Part shown: piece after piece, positions 17,430-26,658 of the stretch
How the letters are laid out: each line of letters begins with the position of its first letter
How positions within the stretch are numbered: the first letter of the stretch is position 1
Assembly: GCA_947302175.1 (NCBI GenBank)
Contig: CAMYVB010000005.1
Location: forward strand, 37,034-101,033
DNA length: 64,000 nt
Direction: 5' to 3'
DNA from: an uncultured Bacteroidales bacterium
GTDB taxonomy: Bacteria; Bacteroidota; Bacteroidia; Bacteroidales; UBA932
Program-made: the position numbers and the translations under genes
Notes under the pieces: model-generated
The model's input: the letters and a program-made list of their open reading frames with translations, nothing else
Database searches by the model: none
Told to the model about the DNA's origin: nothing

Positions 17430-17615
17430 ATGGGAACAATTCTCTACATCGTCGGTGTCGTACTGGCAATCCTTGCAGTCATTGACATCTTCAAAAAGCC
17501 CATTTCCCTTGTCGGCAAAGTGATTACCGCCGTTCTCGTGATTGCTACAAGCTGGATAGGCCTGGCCGTCTATTATTTCTACGCCAAGGATAGGCTGACT
17601 CAGTGGTTCAAGTAG
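17430..17615 (+). CDS. Small two-helix membrane protein
   Basis: 61 residues: helix 1 (ILYIVGVVLAILAVIDIF), a short KKPISLVGK loop, helix 2 (VITAVLVIATSWIGLAVYYF) and a charged tail. The layout resembles PLDc_N-type or other conserved two-helix mini-proteins of Bacteroidetes. Function unknown. It has its own promoter element and a terminator that reaches into the 3' end of dsbD. Confidence 0.72.
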   Translation: MGTILYIVGVVLAILAVIDIFKKPISLVGKVITAVLVIATSWIGLAVYYFYAKDRLTQWFK

Positions 17616-17638
17616 TCAGTCGCTAAGTCTTTTAGTTG

Positions 17639-17666
17639 AAGGGACGCTCTATTCCAGTCCCTTTTT
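17639..17666 (+). terminator. Intrinsic terminator after the small membrane protein
   Basis: AAGGGAC (17639-17645) pairs with GTCCCTT (17657-17663), and the T run continues to 17666. It overlaps the last codons of the converging dsbD gene. Confidence 0.7.
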
Positions 17667-19643
17667 CAGGAACTCGACGTAAGCGTCGCGGTCGAGATTG
17701 TAGCTGCGGGCGGGGATTTTAAGCTCTCCCGTGGCGGGATCTATGACGGCGTAGTATGGCTGGGCATTCACGCCGAAGCGGCTCGCCATGAAATAGGAAT
17801 TAATCTTTCCAAGGCTTTTCAGGGTCTTACCCTCGGGGGTAACGACCCATTCTTTTTCGTCGAGGACAGTCTTGTCGTCGCCGTATAGCGAGCAGACTAT
17901 ATAATCTTCCTTCATGAGCTGAAGAACTCTCGGGTCGCTCCAAACCCTTGCCTCCATTTCGCGGCAGTTAACGCAGCCGTGACCGGTGAAATCCAGAAGT
18001 ATGGGTTTGCCTTCCTGAAGTGCGGCTGCCTGCGCTTCCTCAAAGTCGAAATAGGCGGGAATGCCGTAGGGAAGGTGCAGGAAATCAGAGTATTTCCTGG
18101 AAGTGGCTTCTTTGTCCCCGGCCTTGGACTCTTCAATAACAAAAGTTGCCTTTGACGGCCTCTGCTCGGGGTCGAGGACGAAATCCTGCGTTGTTATGGG
18201 CGGGAGGTAGCCCGACAAGGCCTTTAGCGGCGCACCCCACATGCCCGGTATCATCCACACGACGAAAGTGAAATCGATAATCACCAGCACGAGGCGTCCC
18301 ACACCTATGTGCTCCACGGGGCTGTCGTACTTGAAGCGTATCTTTCCAAGAAGATAAAGACCGAGCAGCGAGAACACGACTATCCATATAGCCAGATAGA
18401 CATCCCTGTCGAGAAGGCCCCAGTGGTAGGTCTGGTCGGCGACCGAGAGGAACTTAAGTCCCAGCGCCACTTCGACGAATCCCAGCACAACCTTCACGCT
18501 GTTGAGCCAGCCTCCGCTCTTTGGCAGCTTGTCAAGCAGCGAGGGCACGAACGCCAGCAGCATGAACGGCAGGGCAAAGGCGCAGGAGAACGCAAACATG
18601 GTGACTATGGGCTCCCAGAACTGCCCCTGCGTGCTCTTTATCAGCACCGAGCCGACTATGGGGCCCGTGCATGAGAACGAGACCAGAACCAGCGTAAGGG
18701 CGAGGAAAAACACCCCGCCTATGCCTCCGCTGCCTGATTTCCTGTCGGACTTATTGAGCCACGATGAGGGCAGCGTTAGCTCGAAAGCGCCGAAGAACGA
18801 GGCCGCGAATAACATAAAAATGACGAAGAACAGGATATTGGGCAGCCAGTGCGTGGCGAGCCAGTTGAAGATATCGGCAGTCACAGTCTCGCCTCCGGCA
18901 AAGTATGTTATCAGTATGATGACTGCGATGGGGAGGGTATAAAGGGCGATGATGCTGAGGCCATAAATGAGGGCAAGTGCGTGTCCGCGGCCCTTTTTCT
19001 TCTTCTCGCCTTCGGCTTCCTGGTTCTGCCTCAGGAAAAAGCTCACAGTCATGGGCACCATAGGGAATACGCAGGGCGTGAGAAGAGCTACGAAGCCCCA
19101 GGCTATTGCCGCGAGAATCAGCGCCCAGAGAGAATTGGAACCGCCCTTCGCGGGAGTCTCAGCCTTCTTCGCAATTCCCTTGCCTGCAGGCATTTTCAGC
19201 TCCGTGCTCCACTCCTCGGGCGGGAGGCAGACGGCGTCGTTGCAGGCCTGCCACTCAATGGTAAGGGGAACGACGGTCTTTTTGCCACTGAGGAGTTCCA
19301 CCACCTGGCTTATTATGACAGTGCCTTCAAGCGTCCCTATCTCCATTTCGAATACAGGGTCCATGGCCCTTTTGACTTCGCTCTTGATTTCAGCTTCGCC
19401 CGGGACTTTGATGTCGTCGGAGGGGCCTATCTTCAGGACGGTGCCGTTGGGGCCCTTCATTCCGTAATCCTCGAGGTCGTATATGTGCCAGGGGGAGGGG
19501 ACTGAGCCGGTAATGAGTATTTCGCAGACGTTGCCATCCTGCCTGAGGACTTCGGCCTTCCATGTGACGGGGTTGCCGGTGGGGGCGCCGAAAGAGCGGA
19601 TTGACAGCAGCAGGGCGGGTATGAGGAGCCGGAGGAGTTTCAT
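17649..19643 (-). CDS. dsbD: Thiol:disulfide interchange protein DsbD
   Basis: 664 residues. A signal peptide and N-terminal DsbC-like domain (about 20-150) are followed by eight membrane helices of the DsbD/CcdA type (about 170-470; WGFVALLTPCVFPMVPMTVS holds one redox Cys) and a C-terminal thioredoxin-like domain with the CxxC in LDFTGHGCVNCREMEARVW (about 555-560). It carries electrons from cytoplasmic thioredoxin to periplasmic thiols. A minus-strand TATCTTTG promoter lies about 20 nt upstream. Confidence 0.93.
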   Translation of the reverse strand: MKLLRLLIPALLLSIRSFGAPTGNPVTWKAEVLRQDGNVCEILITGSVPSPWHIYDLEDYGMKGPNGTVLKIGPSDDIKVPGEAEIKSEVKRAMDPVFEMEIGTLEGTVIISQVVELLSGKKTVVPLTIEWQACNDAVCLPPEEWSTELKMPAGKGIAKKAETPAKGGSNSLWALILAAIAWGFVALLTPCVFPMVPMTVSFFLRQNQEAEGEKKKKGRGHALALIYGLSIIALYTLPIAVIILITYFAGGETVTADIFNWLATHWLPNILFFVIFMLFAASFFGAFELTLPSSWLNKSDRKSGSGGIGGVFFLALTLVLVSFSCTGPIVGSVLIKSTQGQFWEPIVTMFAFSCAFALPFMLLAFVPSLLDKLPKSGGWLNSVKVVLGFVEVALGLKFLSVADQTYHWGLLDRDVYLAIWIVVFSLLGLYLLGKIRFKYDSPVEHIGVGRLVLVIIDFTFVVWMIPGMWGAPLKALSGYLPPITTQDFVLDPEQRPSKATFVIEESKAGDKEATSRKYSDFLHLPYGIPAYFDFEEAQAAALQEGKPILLDFTGHGCVNCREMEARVWSDPRVLQLMKEDYIVCSLYGDDKTVLDEKEWVVTPEGKTLKSLGKINSYFMASRFGVNAQPYYAVIDPATGELKIPARSYNLDRDAYVEFLKKGLE

Positions 19644-19663
19644 GTGCGTGCTTTTTAGTCTTA

Positions 19664-19708
19664 CAAAGATACATTTTTTTGAACTTTCTTAAAATTTTGC
19701 TAATATTG
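19664..19708. promoter_or_regulatory. Divergent promoters for dsbD and tyrA
   Basis: Minus-strand TATCTTTG (19671-19664) serves dsbD. Plus-strand TAATATTG (19701-19708, one mismatch to TAnnTTTG) lies 8 nt before the tyrA ATG. Confidence 0.5.
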
Positions 19709-19716
19709 GATTGATT

Positions 19717-20571
19717 ATGACACTAGGTATTATAGGAATGGGCCTCATTGGAGGTTCGATGGCTTTGGACCTCCTGCGCGGGGGTTTTGCAGACGCCGTT
19801 TTAGGCGTTGAGCAGGACAGTGCGGCAGCTGCTGCGGCGCAGAGGATAGGTCTTTGCAGCGAAGTGGTTTCGCTGGACGAATGTGTGGACAGGAGCGATA
19901 TTGTTATCGTGTCAGTGCCGGTGAGCGCCGCTCCCAAGGTGCTCCGCGAAGTGCTGGACCGTTTCCAGGCGACCGGGGCGACGGACAAGATCGCAATCGA
20001 CGTGTGCTCCACAAAGGAGAGCATATGCGCGGCGGTTAAATACCATCCCTGCCGCAGCCAGTACGTCGCCACCCATCCCATGGCCGGCACCGAGTATTCG
20101 GGCCCCTGGGCTGCCCAGCCCGGCATTTTCGACGCCAAGGCCTGCATATTCGCGGACACTGAAGAGTCGTCGCCCAAGGCCCTGCACGCCGTTGAGGATA
20201 TGTATTCCGCCCTCAATATGCGCATCATACGCATGAGCGCGGACGCCCACGACGTCCACGCCGCCTATGTGTCCCACCTTTCGCATATCATCTCCTTCGC
20301 CCTTGCGCTCACTGTGCTCGACAAAGAGAAGGACGACAAGCATATCTTCGACCTCGCTTCCGGCGGTTTTTCGTCCACGGTGCGTCTCGCCAAGAGCGGC
20401 GCCCCCATGTGGGTCCCCATACTCATGCAGAACAGGGAGAACCTCCTGCGGGTCATGGACACCTACATGGACTTCATGGAGAGTTTCAAGGACGCGCTGG
20501 AGTCCTACGACGAGGATGCCGTAAGGGAGCTTGTTGAAGGAGCTAACAAGATCAGGAAAATAATACGTTGA
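19717..20571 (+). CDS. tyrA: Prephenate dehydrogenase
   Basis: 284 residues. The Rossmann start MTLGIIGMGLIGGSMALDLL has GxGxxG, and the family motifs IVIVSVPVSAAPKV, IDVCSTKE, YVATHPMAGTEYSGP and AAYVSHLSHIISFALA (the catalytic-site His) follow. It makes 4-hydroxyphenylpyruvate for tyrosine synthesis. No ACT domain. The stop overlaps the next gene as TGATG, so it is coupled to the DAHP synthase fusion. Confidence 0.94.
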   Translation: MTLGIIGMGLIGGSMALDLLRGGFADAVLGVEQDSAAAAAAQRIGLCSEVVSLDECVDRSDIVIVSVPVSAAPKVLREVLDRFQATGATDKIAIDVCSTKESICAAVKYHPCRSQYVATHPMAGTEYSGPWAAQPGIFDAKACIFADTEESSPKALHAVEDMYSALNMRIIRMSADAHDVHAAYVSHLSHIISFALALTVLDKEKDDKHIFDLASGGFSSTVRLAKSGAPMWVPILMQNRENLLRVMDTYMDFMESFKDALESYDEDAVRELVEGANKIRKIIR

Positions 20572-21662
20572 TGGCAGTCAAGATAGACTCAGTCCCCGTG
20601 TCTGAATGGGGATTCTTCACTCTCCCGCGCCCCATGGTGATCGCGGGCCCCTGCTCGGCTGAAAGCGAGGAGCAGGTCATGGAAACGGCAAAAGGCCTGA
20701 GCGCCTTCGGCATACATGTATTCCGTGCAGGCATCTGGAAGCCGCGCACCCACCCGGGCTGCTTCGAAGGAGCGGGCGTTCCCGGCCTCAAGTGGCTCCA
20801 GAGAATCAAGCGCGAGCTCGGCATGAAAGTGTGCACCGAGGTGGCGTCTGAGAAACACGTTTATGAGTGCATAAAGCACGGCGTGGACATGGTGTGGATA
20901 GGTGCGCGCACGAGCGCCAACCCTTTCCTCATGCAGGAAATCGCCGACGCCCTTCAAGGTACGGATATTCCCGTCCTGGTGAAAAACCCCGTCAGTCCCG
21001 ACGTGGATTTGTGGACCGGCGCTCTTGAGAGGCTCAATATGGCGGGAGTGAAGAAGCTTGGCCTTATCCACCGCGGTTTCACCGCCATGCACAAGATTGC
21101 TTATCGCAACGAACCAGGCTGGGGGCTTGCCATAGAGATGCGCACCCGCTTCCCTGAACTGCCCTTCTTTGCCGACCCTTCGCACATGGGCGGCAGCAGG
21201 AAGTACCTTGCCGAGATAAGCCAGCGTGCCATGGACCTTGGTTTCGAGGGGCTCATGGTGGAGTCGCACTGCGATCCTGCCTGTGCGCTGAGCGATGCCT
21301 CCCAGCAGCTCACGCCCCGCGACCTGCAGCGCCTGCTCGAGGAGCAGATTACTGTCCGCGACGCCGACAGTGATGCCGCCGACTACAGGGAGAACATCAA
21401 GGCCCTGCGCTCAAGGATAGATGTCATAGACGAGAACCTCCTTTCGCTGCTCTCTTCCAGGATGGATGTCTCCAAGAGCATAGGTCAGTACAAGAAAGAC
21501 CACAACATCGCCATACTCCAGATGGACAGGTGGGATGCCCTGCTCGACGAAATGGTGCGCCAGGGTGGCTCCAAGGGCCTTTCCGAGCGTTTCCTTCGCG
21601 CTTTCTTCAACGATATACACGAAGAAAGCGTCCGGGTGCAGAACGAAGTGCTTTCAAAGTAG
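20571..21662 (+). CDS. Bifunctional DAHP synthase/chorismate mutase
   Basis: 363 residues. The N-terminal domain (about 1-260) is a DAHP synthase of the KDO8P-synthase-like type (MVIAGPCSAESEEQV, KPRTHPGCFEGAG, VWIGARTSANPFLMQEIAD, LIHRGFTA, PFFADPSHMGGSRKYL). The C-terminal AroQ-type chorismate mutase (about 275-363) shows IKALRSRIDVIDENLLSLLS and MDVSKSIGQYKK. It covers the entry step of the shikimate pathway and the chorismate branch. The fusion is usual in Bacteroidetes. Operon with tyrA. Confidence 0.93.
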   Translation: MAVKIDSVPVSEWGFFTLPRPMVIAGPCSAESEEQVMETAKGLSAFGIHVFRAGIWKPRTHPGCFEGAGVPGLKWLQRIKRELGMKVCTEVASEKHVYECIKHGVDMVWIGARTSANPFLMQEIADALQGTDIPVLVKNPVSPDVDLWTGALERLNMAGVKKLGLIHRGFTAMHKIAYRNEPGWGLAIEMRTRFPELPFFADPSHMGGSRKYLAEISQRAMDLGFEGLMVESHCDPACALSDASQQLTPRDLQRLLEEQITVRDADSDAADYRENIKALRSRIDVIDENLLSLLSSRMDVSKSIGQYKKDHNIAILQMDRWDALLDEMVRQGGSKGLSERFLRAFFNDIHEESVRVQNEVLSK

Positions 21663-21708
21663 CACGGCCTGCGGCCCGGACGCCTTGCGTATCCTAAATT
21701 AATTCAGC

Positions 21709-23076
21709 CTAGAACTGATAGTTGATGCCGATACCGAGCCACATGCCGGCGTCGAGAGGTTTGTACAGGCACTTGGCCAGTTCCACGGAGACAATGAAGT
21801 TCTGGTTCATGGCGATCTTCAGACCTGCACCTGCGCTGTAGATGATGTCACCCACTTTTGTCGCGTCGTAGATGTTATTGAAATGCATGTAGGTCTGGGC
21901 ACCCAGAATCTTGGCGGCTTCAGCCAGTTCGTTGGGACGGTATGCCTTGGTTATGACGCCTGCGTCGAAGAAAGGATTCATCGCGATGTAGAAGAACTGA
22001 TTGGCGAGCTTGAATTTCACCAGCTTGACGCGGAGCTCGACGTTGGTCCAGGCCATGCCTTCGGTAAGGATCCTGTTCTCGCGCAGACCGCGGATGGTGC
22101 CGGTGGAGCCGAAGCCCTCGGATATCATGTTGCGCTGGACAAGGAGAGGGATGTTCTGGATCATGTAGAACGGAGTCTCACCGGCGATGGTCTGCTGCCA
22201 GGCCAGGCGGTATGCGAAGACGGGCTCGCCTGCAGGGATGTGGATGGGGATGGCGATGTAATGGCGGAAATACGCGCAGGCCTTGAGGTAACGCTGGTTG
22301 ATGACGTTGCCGTTCAGGTAAGCCTCGGCCCAGATACCGTGATTGGGAGCTGCCTCGATGTCGCGGGTGTCAAACACCAGACCGGCGTTGATTTCCAGGG
22401 CGTTGCCGCCATTGACTTCTTCGGGCTTGATGATACCCAGCGTCTGATAGTCTTTGTAGAGGGTATACTCGTGGCTGTAATACTGCTTTTCAGTGGAACC
22501 GTCAACAGTATAGCCGGTATCCTTCATGTCACCCAGCTTCCAGTTCCAGAAGTTCATGCCGGCGGCCCAGTTCAGGTTGTCCGTGATACGGCCCTGGAAA
22601 TTGGCCAGGATGCGCAGCATGTTGCGGCTCATGCCGAAGTAATTGATTCCGGTGGTCTGGTTGGACCAGTACTCGGTGTACGGACTGGGAAGATTGGGCA
22701 GGGATGCGCCGCCGTTGAAACCCCAGAAACTGTAAAGGGGATCGTTCATGTAGGTGACGGAAGCATTCACGCGCATATTGGGAATCAGATACTTGGAGTC
22801 GTAGGCCAGATACAGGCGCATGCGGTGGCTGTGGGTGAAATAGGAACCCTCCCAGCTGATTTTGTGGAGGGGATCGGGATAGGTGTTACCGTCGCCGTAG
22901 TAGTAGACATCGCCGAAGGCGCCTGCCTGGAAACCGTTGTCGACGGAGTAAGTGGCAGTGGGGAGAACGCCGAAGCTCCAGCCTGTCTTCATCTCTTTCT
23001 CTTCATTCTGAGCGGAGAGAAGGAACATGGGGGCAGCCATAAGGAGAGCTGCGACAGTGAGGATTAATTTCTTCAT
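21709..23076 (-). CDS. Outer-membrane beta-barrel protein, Omp85/D15-like barrel (copy 1)
   Basis: 455 residues with a signal peptide (LILTVAALLMAAPMFLLSAQ). The rest is rich in alternating aromatic/polar strands (MRLYLAYDSKYLIPNMRVNA, GLVFDTRDIEAAPNHGIWAE, GSTGTIRGLRENRILTEGMA) and ends in a C-terminal strand finishing GIGINYQF, the classic outer-membrane insertion end. The RGL motif and GxxFDTRD strand recall the surface-antigen (D15) barrel without POTRA domains. A paralogue lies at 44.0-45.4 kb. Cargo unknown. Confidence 0.8.
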   Translation of the reverse strand: MKKLILTVAALLMAAPMFLLSAQNEEKEMKTGWSFGVLPTATYSVDNGFQAGAFGDVYYYGDGNTYPDPLHKISWEGSYFTHSHRMRLYLAYDSKYLIPNMRVNASVTYMNDPLYSFWGFNGGASLPNLPSPYTEYWSNQTTGINYFGMSRNMLRILANFQGRITDNLNWAAGMNFWNWKLGDMKDTGYTVDGSTEKQYYSHEYTLYKDYQTLGIIKPEEVNGGNALEINAGLVFDTRDIEAAPNHGIWAEAYLNGNVINQRYLKACAYFRHYIAIPIHIPAGEPVFAYRLAWQQTIAGETPFYMIQNIPLLVQRNMISEGFGSTGTIRGLRENRILTEGMAWTNVELRVKLVKFKLANQFFYIAMNPFFDAGVITKAYRPNELAEAAKILGAQTYMHFNNIYDATKVGDIIYSAGAGLKIAMNQNFIVSVELAKCLYKPLDAGMWLGIGINYQF

Positions 23077-23159
23077 GTTTCTGGTGTTAGTGTATTATTT
23101 CGTATTAGTTTTCGTGCAAATAGCGCCGCAAGTTAGGAATTTTTTGCGGGATTCCCATA

Positions 23160-23333
23160 CTATTGCCTTACTTCGATGATAACGGGCTGGCCCACATAAC
23201 GTCCGTCATGGCTGTTGGCGAGGGCCTCGCGCAGGGCATTGTAGGGCTCTTCTTCCCATCCGCCCCTCTCAATCGGCGCCGTGCACGCCCCCGTCAAAAC
23301 AATCAGCCCAATCAGGAAAACGATCTTTTTCAT
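23160..23333 (-). CDS. Very small lipoprotein
   Basis: 57 residues. The signal peptide MKKIVFLIGLIVLTGAC has a clear lipobox, and the mature part is only about 40 residues (starting TAPIERGGWEEEPYNALREA). The start at 23333 was chosen because it gives a proper SPII signal. A minus-strand TAAGTTTG promoter element lies upstream. It could be a genuine micro-lipoprotein or the stub of a decayed longer one. Confidence 0.55.
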   Translation of the reverse strand: MKKIVFLIGLIVLTGACTAPIERGGWEEEPYNALREALANSHDGRYVGQPVIIEVRQ

Positions 23334-23354
23334 CTCTTTTAGATATATACTATG

Positions 23355-23362
23355 CAAACTTA
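23355..23362 (-). promoter_or_regulatory. Promoter -7 element of the micro-lipoprotein
   Basis: Minus-strand TAAGTTTG (23362-23355), about 21 nt before the ATG at 23333. Confidence 0.45.
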
Positions 23363-23421
23363 CACAAAATCGCCTGATTATCCTTGCTCAGCAGACCGTT
23401 TTAGATACGCTTGAATTGAAC

Positions 23422-24510
23422 TCAAAACACAGGGAAAGCGTCCGTGCTTTCGGGCGTCAGGGCGATGCATTCCATCTCGACGAGCCAGGTGGGGCGGCAG
23501 ACGGGAGCGTGGAGGTAAAGCAGCGGCAGCGAAGGGTAACGCGCGGCAATGACGCCGCGGACAGTCTCATAGTCAGCGGGATTGCGAAGGTACACAAGAC
23601 CCATACGCACGTCTCTGAAGCCCGCTCCGGCTTCCGAAAGCAGCGCATCGATATTCTCAAGCATACGGACGGTCTGGCGAGCGACATCCCCGATGTGGAG
23701 CACTTCACCCTTGGAATCAATGCTCGCAGTACCGGAGATGAAAACCTGCTGCCTGTCCCCATACTGAACGGCCGTGCCCCGCTCGAAAGTCACTCCGTAA
23801 AGCGCAGTGGGGCTGAGGTGGTCGTACGCGTGCAGGAAGCGTATCTGCCCCTCATCGAGCCCTCCGACGGCGTAGGCATCCATGGAAACGAGCGCGGCGG
23901 CATCAGCAGCCGAGCCTGCGATGCCCGTGCTGGCGATAAAATGCGTCTGAGGCGTGAGTCCCTGCTCAGTAAACACATTCCTGCGCCCGACGACCACTCC
24001 GCCGTAGTTGGAATCGATGTCGCGAACGAAAATCCAAGTGCGTATGCAATCATTGGCGAGCGTCAAAGCGCGAGCAGAAAGCCCTGAGACATACGAGCGG
24101 AAGATAGAGTCCATCTGCCTGTGCGAATCCCCTCCGGGGGAAAGCATCTGCGCCTGCCAGAAATGCGAATAGCCATTGTGCGAAACGCCGTCCCCAAAGC
24201 CATCGACGCAATAGACCCATGCAGCAATAGCCGTCCCGTCCAGCGGAGCTTGACCTATAATGGAAGTGGGGCAAGAGGGTAAAGAGCGGATCGCTTCTTC
24301 CAGCCCGGGCTGCAAAGAAGCGGCATCCTTAAGGAAGAAACGCCTGAACATCTGTCTTCCGCCGCCAAGGGACGCGACAGCCTCGCAAACGCAGCGCGCC
24401 TGCTCATCCGCGCTCATCGAAGGATCGCAAACGCGAATCAGATGGTGGCTCTCGCTAACTGCACCCTCGCGGGGGCAAAACACTTCAGTGGGGCAACTTA
24501 TCTTCATCAA
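23422..24510 (-). CDS. Chorismatase/RidA-fold protein
   Basis: 362 residues. The C-terminal half (about 225-360) has the Rid/YjgF-type segment QQVFISGTASIDSKGEVLHI then GDVARQTVRMLENIDALLSE, and ends CRPTWLVEMECIAL. This arrangement (ISGTASI, GD..xQ..., and a terminal R..LLVE.E) recalls the FkbO/Hyg5/XanB2 chorismatases, which turn chorismate into hydroxybenzoate or dihydrobenzoate products, more than stand-alone RidA. The N-terminal half is a second, diverged fold of the same kind. It follows the pectate lyase by 3 nt, so it is the last gene of the 23.4-29.3 kb operon. Activity is inferred only. Confidence 0.62.
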   Translation of the reverse strand: MMKISCPTEVFCPREGAVSESHHLIRVCDPSMSADEQARCVCEAVASLGGGRQMFRRFFLKDAASLQPGLEEAIRSLPSCPTSIIGQAPLDGTAIAAWVYCVDGFGDGVSHNGYSHFWQAQMLSPGGDSHRQMDSIFRSYVSGLSARALTLANDCIRTWIFVRDIDSNYGGVVVGRRNVFTEQGLTPQTHFIASTGIAGSAADAAALVSMDAYAVGGLDEGQIRFLHAYDHLSPTALYGVTFERGTAVQYGDRQQVFISGTASIDSKGEVLHIGDVARQTVRMLENIDALLSEAGAGFRDVRMGLVYLRNPADYETVRGVIAARYPSLPLLYLHAPVCRPTWLVEMECIALTPESTDAFPVF

Positions 24511-24513
24511 AAA

Positions 24514-25650
24514 CTATCTCCCAATCTTGAGCGGCCGGCGCAGCGTGGGCCCTGCAAAGGACTCAATGCGGGCTCCAAGACCATCCGTTGGCATTACCGT
24601 GTACTCATAAGGCACGCTGACACTCCCTTTTTGCAGCACTTCGAACGAATCATCATACACGCAGTCGCGGAACTCGCAGGCCTTGCAGGGGAACTCATTC
24701 GTCCTGTAGGCGCAATAAGGCTTGGTCCCGGGCGTGAAAACGCAGCCCTCAACGAGGAACTCCGAATTCGTCCTGGGATTGATGCCCACAGTATTTTGGC
24801 AATCAAAATAGTTGTTCAGCACATGCACGGTGGCAAAGCGCGCCATAGGGATGCGCGACCACACGTTCTGCCACAGGCAGTGGTCGAAAGTGATGTTCAG
24901 CAGGTCCTCGTCCTCGTAATTATCGTCCCCGCTCGCAATGAGGACACCCAGGGAATGGCCCCCCGACTGCTCAGTGATGCGGAAAGTGCACCAGCTCACT
25001 GTGGAGCAATCGCTGCCCTTCGTAAAGCCGAGCGCGCGGCAGGCGAAATCCTCGAAAGTGCAATGGTCAATCCAGACGTGGTCGCAACCGAAGCGGAAAC
25101 TGACCATTGTGTCGGCCTTGCCCCTGAAGGCTCCGGGGCCGTCGAAATAGATGTTGCGGATAATAATATTGCCGCTGCCGCTGCGGAAATGCCAGAATCC
25201 CGAGCCCAGGTAACTCTCCCTCTGCTCGTCTGTAAAGCCTTCATCCCACATCAGTAGCGAACCCTGGAACGCGCTGCGAAGGACAGCACCGTTAGTCCCG
25301 ACTATGGTTTTGTTCCTCAGCCCTTCAAAAACAGCGGTGCTGCTGCATACAAAAGGCCCCTTGGAACCGTCCAGAACGACGATGTCGTACTCCCTTATAG
25401 CAGCTGCTATTTCGTCCCTCATGTCGCCTCCGTTGGAGCGGAGGACGGTCTTTCGCCCTTCTACGCCCTTTTCGGGGCATTTCGCTCCGCCGCTGAGGTC
25501 GTAATGACCGCCATTGATGTTTTCGCACAGGGCGAATCCCATCGGGGCATTAAGGTCATCACACGAAAGCGCGCCGGAGCACCCGGAAACGCTCAAAAGC
25601 AAAGCAAGGAGTGCTGCGGAAACGAAAGAAGAAGGGGCGCAGTTCTTCAT
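24514..25650 (-). CDS. Pectate lyase (PL1-type) lipoprotein
   Basis: 378 residues, signal with lipobox LSVSGCSG. The right-handed beta-helix domain has the PL1 calcium/substrate motifs FRFGCDHVWIDHCTFEDFAC (vWiDH) and WSRIPMARFATVHVLNNYFD (RxPxxRxxxxHxxNN, which carries the catalytic Arg). It cuts alpha-1,4-galacturonan by beta-elimination outside the cytoplasm. No SusC/SusD pair lies nearby. The ATG overlaps the panE stop (ATGA), placing it oddly inside a metabolic operon. Confidence 0.85.
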   Translation of the reverse strand: MKNCAPSSFVSAALLALLLSVSGCSGALSCDDLNAPMGFALCENINGGHYDLSGGAKCPEKGVEGRKTVLRSNGGDMRDEIAAAIREYDIVVLDGSKGPFVCSSTAVFEGLRNKTIVGTNGAVLRSAFQGSLLMWDEGFTDEQRESYLGSGFWHFRSGSGNIIIRNIYFDGPGAFRGKADTMVSFRFGCDHVWIDHCTFEDFACRALGFTKGSDCSTVSWCTFRITEQSGGHSLGVLIASGDDNYEDEDLLNITFDHCLWQNVWSRIPMARFATVHVLNNYFDCQNTVGINPRTNSEFLVEGCVFTPGTKPYCAYRTNEFPCKACEFRDCVYDDSFEVLQKGSVSVPYEYTVMPTDGLGARIESFAGPTLRRPLKIGR

Positions 25651-26654
25651 CAGACGAAATACTTCAGGTTGTCAAAGCAGGCCTTCAGCTCGCCTTCTTC
25701 AATCTTGTGAATGATTTCCACCACCTTGTCGTTCATGGGGGTGGGGAAGCCGACCTTGCGGCCGTAGGCGCAGACTACGCCGTTGATGGCGTCCACTTCG
25801 GTCTTTTTGCCTTTCTCTATGTCCTGGAGCATGCTGGCCTTCAGCAGGGCGTGCTTGCGTATGGCTATGGGGATTATGAAGAAAGAAACGGCTTTCTTCA
25901 CGGGGCCGTGGTAGTCGAGGAGCTTTACTATATCCTTGCCTTGGACGGGCTCAATCTTGATACCGCCCTTGGCGCATACATCTATGCATTCCTTGATGAG
26001 GGCCTGGACTATGGCGCGGGAACCCTTGTCTTTTGCAGCTTCGCCGAAGGTGCAGCCAAGAACGGCGCTCATGCCGGAGAAGGCGCTGTTGATGAGGAGC
26101 TTGCTCCACCTGGTGCCCACGAAGTTGGCGTCGAGTTCCACGGGGCCCATCTTTTCCAGCAGGGCCTTGACCTCGAGAATGTGCTTGTGGGGACGCACTG
26201 CGAGGGTGCCGAGAGAGAAAGTAAGGCTGTCGGGGGAGCTGGTGAGCTCGCACACGCCGGGTCCTTTCATGGTGGCGCCCCAGGCGACGGTGCAGCCGAG
26301 CACCCTGTCTTCACCCACGATTTCGCCTATCTGGAGCTCGGGGATGCCGTTCTGGAGGGTCACGATGACGCCGTCTTCGGCAAGATAGTCCTTGAGGAAG
26401 GTGACGACCTCGGCATTGCGCTGCTGCTTTGTCATCAGGAAGATGATGTCGTACACTCCGCTCATCTCTTCGTCGGTGAGGGCGTTGACCTTCTGGACGA
26501 AGTTCATCGTGCCGGTAACGGTCGCGCCCTTCTCCTTGAGGGCTTCGACATGGGCCTTGTTGTGGTTGATGAGGTCTATCCGGCCTCCGTTCTTTGTGAT
26601 GAATGCGCCGAGTATGGTCCCGAGGGAACCGGCGCCGTATATTGCTGTGCGCAT
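25650..26654 (-). CDS. panE: 2-dehydropantoate 2-reductase (ApbA/PanE family)
   Basis: 334 residues. N-terminal Rossmann motif MRTAIYGAGSLGTILGAFIT, then IIFLMTKQQRNAE, TLQNGIPEL and the C-terminal helical domain with KLLINSAFSGMSAVLG (catalytic Lys and Asn/Ser region). PanE reduces ketopantoate to pantoate with NADPH; some family members reduce other 2-keto acids, so the operon context leaves the substrate open. The start at 26654 is 4 nt past the ligase stop. Confidence 0.82.
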   Translation of the reverse strand: MRTAIYGAGSLGTILGAFITKNGGRIDLINHNKAHVEALKEKGATVTGTMNFVQKVNALTDEEMSGVYDIIFLMTKQQRNAEVVTFLKDYLAEDGVIVTLQNGIPELQIGEIVGEDRVLGCTVAWGATMKGPGVCELTSSPDSLTFSLGTLAVRPHKHILEVKALLEKMGPVELDANFVGTRWSKLLINSAFSGMSAVLGCTFGEAAKDKGSRAIVQALIKECIDVCAKGGIKIEPVQGKDIVKLLDYHGPVKKAVSFFIIPIAIRKHALLKASMLQDIEKGKKTEVDAINGVVCAYGRKVGFPTPMNDKVVEIIHKIEEGELKACFDNLKYFV

Positions 26655-26658
26655 GGTT

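Noticed and set aside
21883..23067. 394-codon open frame on the plus strand
   Set aside because: It lies fully antisense to an outer-membrane protein with a signal peptide and a C-terminal aromatic strand. The antisense product has no recognisable features.
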